From Bacteroidales bacterium (lineage in GTDB: Bacteria > Bacteroidota > Bacteroidia > Bacteroidales > VadinHA17): 6,925 bases of DNA. The translations under genes were made by a program, and so were the position numbers. Shown in pieces: positions 1-4,438 of this stretch (positions are counted from its first letter, which is position 1; every line of letters begins with the position of its first letter). Below the pieces are notes generated by a model. The model did not search any database. It saw nothing but the letters and a program-made list of their open reading frames with translations, and was not told the DNA's origin. Where the stretch lies: positions 2,228,502 through 2,235,426 of the forward strand of contig CP070687.1 of assembly GCA_020353115.1 (NCBI GenBank). Reading direction: 5' to 3'.

Positions 1-949
1 GATAGGGAACCCAATCCTGGTAATCAATAGCAAATTTTATGTTTTCTATCGGACTATACTGAACACCCGCAATAATTGCACTGCCATCGTTATTGTAATT
101 CCATCCGAATTCTTCAAAATCGATCCTTTTTGAATCAAGCTTGTCAAACCGGCCAAAAAGTTCAAACTTCGGAGTAATCCGGTATAATGCGTAAATAGAA
201 TATCCCCATGCGTGATGATTCTTTTCATATGAGTCGTTGATCTTATAGCTGTATTCAAATCCGCCCATAATCTTTTCTGTCTTGTAACCCAGAAACAGTG
301 AATTGGTAGCCTGCGGTTCCGATTTAACCATAATATCAAAATAGATCCTGGTAACAAAATAGGAAAGGAAAAAACCGGTGAATCCAATGCTTGTTTTATA
401 GGTTTTGTCCAGCTGCAACCGGCTATATCCTTCTCCGTTCATGAGTGATATGTCGGCAACAAGATGATCCGTGATGCTATATTCAAGTGATGTCCCGATA
501 TCCGCTTTGGGGCCGAATTTGTGCTCATCCTGAAAGGATTTATAGATATAACGGTGACCCCAGTATTTCTCCTGGAGACCAAAATGTTTCGTGTCGATTA
601 TACCGATATTCCATGTCAGCCTATCGGAATGATATTCAAGACCGGCATTCTTAAAATAGGCATACCTTTTCAGACGGGAATCGGGCGATTCATCTCCCGG
701 ACTTCCGATATCCAGTTTTACAACGCCCGACCAATGTTCGGAAAGGTAATATTGGTACCCCAGATATGCCCTGCGGACTTCAAATGCCGTTTCGTCTTTG
801 CCTCCCATCTCAAAGAAGAAGTTTGCAAAAAGGGTGGCGAATGGATTACCATGTGGTTTAAACGATTCTGTGTTCTCCTGAGAATAAAGATGTACGGGTA
901 ATTGAAACAAGAGTATCAGATAAACTGTCCGGAATGGTATTTTTTTCAT
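1..949 (-). CDS. Outer-membrane beta-barrel porin, phosphate-selective porin O/P-like (3' end cut by window edge)
   Basis: Reading the minus strand from the ATG at 949 gives 316 codons with no stop before the window edge, so the C-terminus is missing. Residues 1-23 form a signal peptide: a KK start, a hydrophobic core, and likely cleavage in LYS-QEN. The mature part alternates short amphipathic, aromatic-rich strands with turns, as in a beta barrel, for example EVRRAYLGYQYYL (57-69), HWSGVVKLDIG (72-82), LTWNIGIIDT (111-120), ISLMNGEGY (167-175) and FELFGRFDK (262-270). The early RRAYLGYQY strand and the later NGEGY turn resemble Bacteroidota proteins assigned to the porin O/P family, but I cannot confirm this without a profile search. 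An in-frame TAA lies 15 bases before the ATG, which fixes the start; no Shine-Dalgarno sequence is visible. It is divergent from the response regulator. Phosphate as substrate is inferred from the neighbours; it could be a general porin or bind another anion. Confidence 0.8.
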   Translation of the reverse strand, partial: MKKIPFRTVYLILLFQLPVHLYSQENTESFKPHGNPFATLFANFFFEMGGKDETAFEVRRAYLGYQYYLSEHWSGVVKLDIGSPGDESPDSRLKRYAYFKNAGLEYHSDRLTWNIGIIDTKHFGLQEKYWGHRYIYKSFQDEHKFGPKADIGTSLEYSITDHLVADISLMNGEGYSRLQLDKTYKTSIGFTGFFLSYFVTRIYFDIMVKSEPQATNSLFLGYKTEKIMGGFEYSYKINDSYEKNHHAWGYSIYALYRITPKFELFGRFDKLDSKRIDFEEFGWNYNNDGSAIIAGVQYSPIENIKFAIDYQDWVPY

Positions 950-1033
950 ATCAGCACCGTTTTTTTAAAGAATAGAATTATAAACGTTCCTGCCATAAGA
1001 ATTTTAGTACATGTAAAAAATATCAGTTCAAAA

Positions 1034-1044
1034 TGAGAGTCTCA
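1034..1044. repeat. Short perfect palindrome TGAGA-G-TCTCA
   Basis: TGAGAGTCTCA is a perfect 5+1+5 inverted repeat. It overlaps a second inverted repeat, AGAGT (1036-1040) with ACTCT (1045-1049) around a 4-base loop. It lies 85 bases upstream of the porin start, where a dimeric repressor site or a short leader hairpin could sit. A palindrome this short can occur by chance, and no second copy was noticed in the window. Confidence 0.2.
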
Positions 1045-1125
1045 ACTCTAAGCAATTTATACATTTTTGCTTTATAAGTGTGCTGGTTATTTCCTCATTT
1101 TCATTATGGCCACAATTCCCGGGTG

Positions 1126-1133
1126 CAAAATTA
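1126..1133 (-). promoter_or_regulatory. Candidate Bacteroidota -7 element for the porin gene
   Basis: On the minus strand the bases read TAATTTTG, a perfect match to the Bacteroidota sigma-ABfr -7 consensus TAnnTTTG. No TTTG -33 element is found at the usual spacing. Instead, the 11-bp-spaced array at 1143-1186 starts about ten bases upstream. That geometry is known from Pho promoters, where the activator site replaces the -35 element. The AT-rich setting makes a chance match possible. Confidence 0.35.
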
Positions 1134-1142
1134 ATCAGTCAG

Positions 1143-1186
1143 TTTTAATTGAACCTTATGGATGGATTATGGTTAGGTTAATTGAA
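1143..1186 (-). promoter_or_regulatory. Four 11-bp-spaced TTA units, possible activator array for the porin
   Basis: TTA occurs at 1145, 1156, 1167 and 1178, exactly 11 bp apart. Read on the plus strand, the units begin TTTTAATT, CCTTATGG, GATTATGG and GGTTAATT; the outer two resemble each other and so do the inner two. On the minus strand the cores are TTAACC, ATAATC, ATAAGG and TTAAAA, which weakly resemble the TTAACA cores upstream of the regulator. The 11-bp period matches the direct repeats bound by OmpR/PhoB-family dimers. The array is just upstream of the candidate porin -7 element, so activation of the porin is the simplest reading; it could instead act on the regulator gene. Confidence 0.35.
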
Positions 1187-1204
1187 AGGCGACTCGTATG
1201 ATTG

Positions 1205-1233
1205 TTTAACAAATCCTTAACATTGCTTTAATA
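1205..1233 (+). promoter_or_regulatory. PhoB/PhoP-box-like array of three TTAACA repeats upstream of the regulator
   Basis: TTTAACA (1205-1211), CTTAACA (1216-1222) and TTTAATA (1227-1233) are direct repeats spaced exactly 11 bp apart. The TTAACA core with an 11-bp period is the known form of the Bacillus PhoP box, and 11-bp direct repeats also make up the E. coli Pho box. The part TTAACATT-GC-TTTAAT (1217-1232) recurs, apart from the two middle bases, upstream of PiT copy 1. The array ends 56 bases before the ATG at 1290, so autoregulation by the encoded regulator is the likely role. Binding by this protein is inferred, not shown. Confidence 0.55.
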
Positions 1234-1259
1234 ACCTCTCAGCTTCTTTGCGAATTAAT

Positions 1260-1267
1260 TATCTTTA
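1260..1267 (+). promoter_or_regulatory. Weak -7 element candidate for the response regulator
   Basis: TATCTTTA matches the Bacteroidota -7 consensus TAnnTTTG at all fixed positions but the last. It is 26 bases downstream of the TTAACA array and 22 bases before the ATG, which would leave a leader of roughly 16 nt. A TTTG at 1247-1250 is too close to be its -33 partner. Treat as a weak candidate. Confidence 0.22.
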
Positions 1268-1289
1268 TATTCTCTTATTACTTATCCTT

Positions 1290-2003
1290 ATGACACCATC
1301 CGGACATAAGATATTACTGGTGGACGATGAAAAGGATATCCTTGAGTTTATCTCTTATAACCTGAGGAAAGAAGGGTATGAGGTGATCACTGCCCGGAAC
1401 GGAAAGGATGGAATAGATCTGGCAAGAAATCATAATCCGCACCTGATCCTTCTTGATGTAATGATGCCGGAGATGGATGGAATAGAAACCTGTGAAGAGA
1501 TACGCAAGTTACCCGGTCAGGGAAATACCATCATTGCATTTCTGACAGCCAGGGGAGAGGATTATTCACAGATCGCCGGTTTCGAGGCCGGGGGAGATGA
1601 TTATATTATCAAACCTATAAAACCGAAAGTTCTTATCAGCAGAATAAAAGCGTTACTGAAACGATATGAGCAGTCCCATGTAGAATCCGACGAACCTGAA
1701 GAAAGCATTGTTGAGTACAATAACCTTGTTCTGGATCGTGAGCGGTTCCTGGTCGTTAATGAGGGAAAAGAGCTTACCCTGCCAAAAAAAGAGTTTGAAT
1801 TGCTGTCGCTCTTACTATCGAGACCTGATAAAGTTTTTACCAGGGAGGAGATCTTTCGTAGAGTCTGGGGTGATGATATTATCGTCGGAGACAGAACAAT
1901 TGATGTCCATATCAGAAAATTAAGGGAAAAGATCGGGGAAGATCATATCCGGACTGTGAAAGGAGTTGGATATAAATTTGTTAAGCAGAATAAACGGGAT
2001 TAG
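1290..2003 (+). CDS. OmpR/PhoB-family two-component response regulator
   Basis: This 237-residue protein has the full two-domain layout of the OmpR/PhoB family. The receiver (about 6-124) has the acidic pair D12-D13, the phospho-acceptor D56 in LILLDVMMPEMDG, the switch T86 in FLTAR and K108 in IIKP, so it should be phosphorylatable. After an acidic linker (about 128-139), the winged helix-turn-helix domain (about 140-232) has the recognition-helix signature DRTIDVHIRKLREKIG (201-216) and the wing TVKGVGYKF (222-230). It probably acts as a cytoplasmic transcription factor for phosphate-responsive genes, a PhoB-like role inferred from the flanking porin and PiT genes and from the PhoP-box-like repeats in its own promoter. 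The ATG at 1290 is preferred: the receiver begins directly after it, and an upstream in-frame TTG would overlap the promoter and add a hydrophobic tail. No partner kinase is present, and it converges on PiT copy 1 with 8 bases between them. Confidence 0.93.
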   Translation: MTPSGHKILLVDDEKDILEFISYNLRKEGYEVITARNGKDGIDLARNHNPHLILLDVMMPEMDGIETCEEIRKLPGQGNTIIAFLTARGEDYSQIAGFEAGGDDYIIKPIKPKVLISRIKALLKRYEQSHVESDEPEESIVEYNNLVLDRERFLVVNEGKELTLPKKEFELLSLLLSRPDKVFTREEIFRRVWGDDIIVGDRTIDVHIRKLREKIGEDHIRTVKGVGYKFVKQNKRD

Positions 2004-2011
2004 CGATCTTT

Positions 2012-4273
2012 TTACGGAACCTTATACTGAGGCAGATCAAATTTGGCATAGATAAAATCACGTTGTGCCTTGACGATATTAACGGTATGCAGAATTAAAT
2101 TCTTCGTCTCACTCAGTGTATTGAAATAGACGATGCTGATTTTTGTTCCAATCTCTTCCTTTTTCAAGAATTTGACCATTCTTTTCCTCATCTTGGCAAT
2201 ACGTTCAAGGATTTTTTGCTGCTGATCAATTATCTCAGCGAGGTTATCATATTTATCTTTTTTCACCGCATCGAAGATGTAGCTGTAAAGGGTTGTAATT
2301 TCTTCACTTAAGGTATAGAGATCGTTTTTCTGTGTTTCTTCAAGCGGGGGATGGTTGTTATCAATGTGTTGGTAGATCGGATCGGTCAGGTAGGTCAGGC
2401 AGTGTGCTGCTTCTCTCAGGTAGTCAAGCACCTGGACATAAAATGGCCCGGATTCTTCTGATTCTTCATCCATCTTTTTCAACGTTTCAAATACATTATC
2501 CTTCAAATCTTTTGTCCGGAGATTCAGTTCCTTTATCTCTTTCCTGGCTTTTTTCAGCGATTTCCGTTTTTCATTTATGAAGCCGTCGATGACGATAAAG
2601 TAAAGTTTGGATGCAGCAACAAGAACGCTCAGAACATTTTCTTTACACTTTACGAGCACCTCTTCGCCATTGATCTCTTTTTCCGGAACTTCCTCACCGG
2701 CTTTCGCACTGCGTTTTCTGTGCACCCTGTAGGAGTGAAGAACTGAAAACAGGACGAGTGAGACAATAATCAGGATGCCGTAAAAACCCAGCCAGTGAAT
2801 TACCAGTGCGGCAAGAAACGATAACGTAAAAGCGCTGAGAGCAGTAAAAAACCATCCTCCGATCACTGTTATTACTCCGGAGATCCTGTATACTCCGCTC
2901 TCACGGCCCCATGCCCTGTCGGCAAGGGAGGTTCCCATTGCGACCATAAAGGTGACATACGTGGTGGAAAGAGGGAGTTTAAGTGATGTGCCGATGGCAA
3001 TAAGAATACTGGCTACCGTTAAATTTACAGTTGCACGTACCAGGTCAAACGAGATGGATTGCTCTATTTTCCTTTTTTCATAGGAACTTCTGTCGAATCG
3101 CTTGTTAATGGCTTTCAAAAAGGCATCCGGAAGAATTATTTTCAGAAAATTACTGGTATTTACTGCAGCCCTGACAAGTGATCTTGCCAGCCCCGAAGAG
3201 TTAAAGCGTTCAGATCCGACATCCTGCCTTGCCAGATCGATTTCAGTCTTGGTCACCGAACGTGCCTTTTTCGAGAACCAGAGTGCCCCAACCATGATCA
3301 GTCCGGCAATCAGGAGGAAAGAAGTCGGCGTCTGTACTTTTGCCTGCAATGCTTCCATTGAATATTGCCCGGCATCGGTGATACCGGATGCAGTAAATGC
3401 CTTGAAGGACTCAAATCCTGCAAGAGGGACACCGATAAAATTAACAAGGTCATTCCCTGCAAAGGCCATTGCAAGAGCAAATGTACCAACCAATACAATA
3501 AAGCGTAATACATTGAATTTAAACAACCAGGATATTAGCTGGAGCAGAATCGTCCAGCCGATAAAGCTGCATAGAATAATGGTACCTGTATGGGTCATGA
3601 TCCATTCAAGTGTCCCTTCGGTAATGAAGGATGACCCCTTGGCTCCCTTAATCAGGATGAAATAGGTAATAGCGGTTATTGCAATTCCACCCCAGACTGC
3701 CCCAAAATATTTTAGGGCCTTTTCATATTCAAAGGAGAAAATGATACGGGCAAGGTATTGTATCAGGGACCCAATTGTGAATGCAATGATAACAGATAGA
3801 AGAATCCCTGAAATGATCGCAAGGGCTTTACCGGAGTTGATATAGGTGCCGAGATCACCCATACCTTCCGGCGAGGAATGGGATATTTTGATAATGGATA
3901 TGGCAATGGCAGCGCCAAGCAGTTCGAATACGATAGAGACTGTGGTTGATGTGGGCAATCCAAATGTGTTGAACAGATCAAGAAGAATGATGTCGGTAAG
4001 CATCACAGCAAGGAATATGATGATAATCTCACTGAAAAAAAACTGGTCGGGGTGAAAGATCCCTTTCCTTGCAACTTCCATCATCCCGCTGGAAAACGTA
4101 GCCCCAACAACAATTCCCAGGGCAGCAATAACAAGGATAATCCTGAATGGCGCAGCTTTGGATCCGATTGCAGAATTCAGAAAATTTACGGCATCGTTGC
4201 TTACACCCACTACCAGGTCAGAGATAGCCAGAATAAATAATAGCCCAATTATTATGATATACAGATTTTCCAT
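2012..4273 (-). CDS. PiT-family inorganic phosphate transporter fused to a PhoU-like C-terminal domain (copy 1)
   Basis: This 753-residue inner-membrane protein belongs to the PHO4/PiT family, which takes up inorganic phosphate with a cation (H+ or Na+; the sequence does not tell which). The family's inverted repeat is visible. The first half has GVSNDAVNF (23-31) and GLPTSTT (105-111); the second has AGNDLVNFIG (272-281) and LPLSTT (433-438). Hydrophobic segments are near 3-23, 43-62, 81-101, 107-130, 150-175, 190-209, 230-250, 256-275, 315-333, 414-440, 464-486 and 488-512, with a polar loop at about 334-405. Residues 515-753 are soluble and helical, rich in Lys and Glu with heptad-like stretches (570-600, 680-705), and contain GPFYVQVLDYLREAAHCL (609-626). 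They resemble the PhoU-like DUF47 partners that are usually separate genes beside pit. Ordinary PiT proteins have about 330-500 residues, so the tail explains the length. The start is supported by an in-frame TGA just upstream and by alignment with copy 2. Confidence 0.92.
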   Translation of the reverse strand: MENLYIIIIGLLFILAISDLVVGVSNDAVNFLNSAIGSKAAPFRIILVIAALGIVVGATFSSGMMEVARKGIFHPDQFFFSEIIIIFLAVMLTDIILLDLFNTFGLPTSTTVSIVFELLGAAIAISIIKISHSSPEGMGDLGTYINSGKALAIISGILLSVIIAFTIGSLIQYLARIIFSFEYEKALKYFGAVWGGIAITAITYFILIKGAKGSSFITEGTLEWIMTHTGTIILCSFIGWTILLQLISWLFKFNVLRFIVLVGTFALAMAFAGNDLVNFIGVPLAGFESFKAFTASGITDAGQYSMEALQAKVQTPTSFLLIAGLIMVGALWFSKKARSVTKTEIDLARQDVGSERFNSSGLARSLVRAAVNTSNFLKIILPDAFLKAINKRFDRSSYEKRKIEQSISFDLVRATVNLTVASILIAIGTSLKLPLSTTYVTFMVAMGTSLADRAWGRESGVYRISGVITVIGGWFFTALSAFTLSFLAALVIHWLGFYGILIIVSLVLFSVLHSYRVHRKRSAKAGEEVPEKEINGEEVLVKCKENVLSVLVAASKLYFIVIDGFINEKRKSLKKARKEIKELNLRTKDLKDNVFETLKKMDEESEESGPFYVQVLDYLREAAHCLTYLTDPIYQHIDNNHPPLEETQKNDLYTLSEEITTLYSYIFDAVKKDKYDNLAEIIDQQQKILERIAKMRKRMVKFLKKEEIGTKISIVYFNTLSETKNLILHTVNIVKAQRDFIYAKFDLPQYKVP

Positions 4274-4289
4274 ATCAGAAATTGATCAG

Positions 4290-4297
4290 CAAAAATA
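4290..4297 (-). promoter_or_regulatory. Candidate Bacteroidota -7 element for PiT copy 1
   Basis: The minus strand reads TATTTTTG, a perfect TAnnTTTG match, 16 bases before the ATG, which would give a leader of about 10 nt. No TTTG -33 element is found 17-23 bases upstream; the TTAACA-like array at 4329-4368 lies further up. This suggests an activator-dependent promoter separate from that of the upstream paralogue. Confidence 0.38.
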
Positions 4298-4328
4298 TGG
4301 TTTTACCCGGTGTGATCGTTCATGCATA

Positions 4329-4368
4329 CATTAAATTAATGTTAAATTTTACGTTATCCGCAAATTAA
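4329..4368 (-). promoter_or_regulatory. Pho-box-like TTAACA repeat array upstream of PiT copy 1
   Basis: On the minus strand, 5' to 3', the cores are TTAATT (4368-4363), ATAACG (4357-4352), TTAACA (4345-4340) and TTAATG (4334-4329), spaced 11, 12 and 11 bp. The two proximal units lie within TTAACATT-AA-TTTAAT (4345-4330). This matches the response-regulator promoter (1217-1232) at 14 of 16 bases, differing only at the two central bases. The motif ends 56 bases before the PiT start, against 57 bases in the regulator promoter. The region is AT-rich, but the shared motif, orientation and distance together argue for a real operator. The likely binder is the PhoB-like regulator; this is inference. 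Confidence 0.5.
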
Positions 4369-4397
4369 CTGCAAAATAAAGGAAATACCAGATTAAG

Positions 4398-4410
4398 AAA
4401 CCGAAGGTTT
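4398..4410 (-). terminator. Weak hairpin after PiT copy 2
   Basis: AAACC (4398-4402) and GGTTT (4406-4410) form a 5-bp stem with a 3-base loop, 28 bases downstream of the copy 2 stop on the transcribed minus strand. Only a short run with a few U residues follows, so it is at best a weak intrinsic terminator and may not separate the two PiT genes. Confidence 0.18.
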
Positions 4411-4438
4411 TCAATGCGAATAAAGAAATGGAGTGGAA

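Larger units (their letters stand above)
950..1289. other. Divergent intergenic regulatory region between porin and response regulator
   Basis: These 340 bases hold no convincing coding frame. They contain, from left to right, a short perfect palindrome (1034-1044), a minus-strand -7 element match (1126-1133), a four-unit 11-bp-spaced TTA array (1143-1186), a three-unit TTAACA array (1205-1233) and a weak plus-strand -7 match (1260-1267). About 110 bases next to the porin start (roughly 950-1033 and 1045-1070) show nothing recognisable. If the 1126-1133 element is used, the porin transcript has a leader of about 170 nt. Confidence 0.7.

Noticed and set aside
46..387. Minus-strand open frame of 113 codons
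   Set aside because: It is an alternative frame on the same strand as the porin. Its product has no family features, while the porin frame is continuous from 949 to the edge.
521..901. Plus-strand open frame of 126 codons
   Set aside because: It lies antisense to the porin frame, has no recognisable domain, and the porin reading has a signal peptide and beta-barrel pattern.
1248..1289. In-frame TTG start that would extend the response regulator by 14 residues, largely hydrophobic
   Set aside because: Receiver domains of this family begin a few residues before the first strand, which fits the ATG at 1290. The extension overlaps the promoter-like segment, has no ribosome binding site, and its leucine-rich composition only reflects AT-rich DNA.
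950..1289. E. coli-type Pho box (TGTCAT direct repeats)
   Set aside because: No such repeats are present; only the TTAACA-like repeats with 11-bp spacing are seen.
2004..2011. Bidirectional terminator between the regulator and PiT copy 1
   Set aside because: The gap is only 8 bases, with a short T run but no inverted repeat.
3102..3665. Plus-strand open frame of 187 codons inside PiT copy 1
   Set aside because: It is antisense to a strongly conserved transporter, with no domain signature or ribosome binding site.
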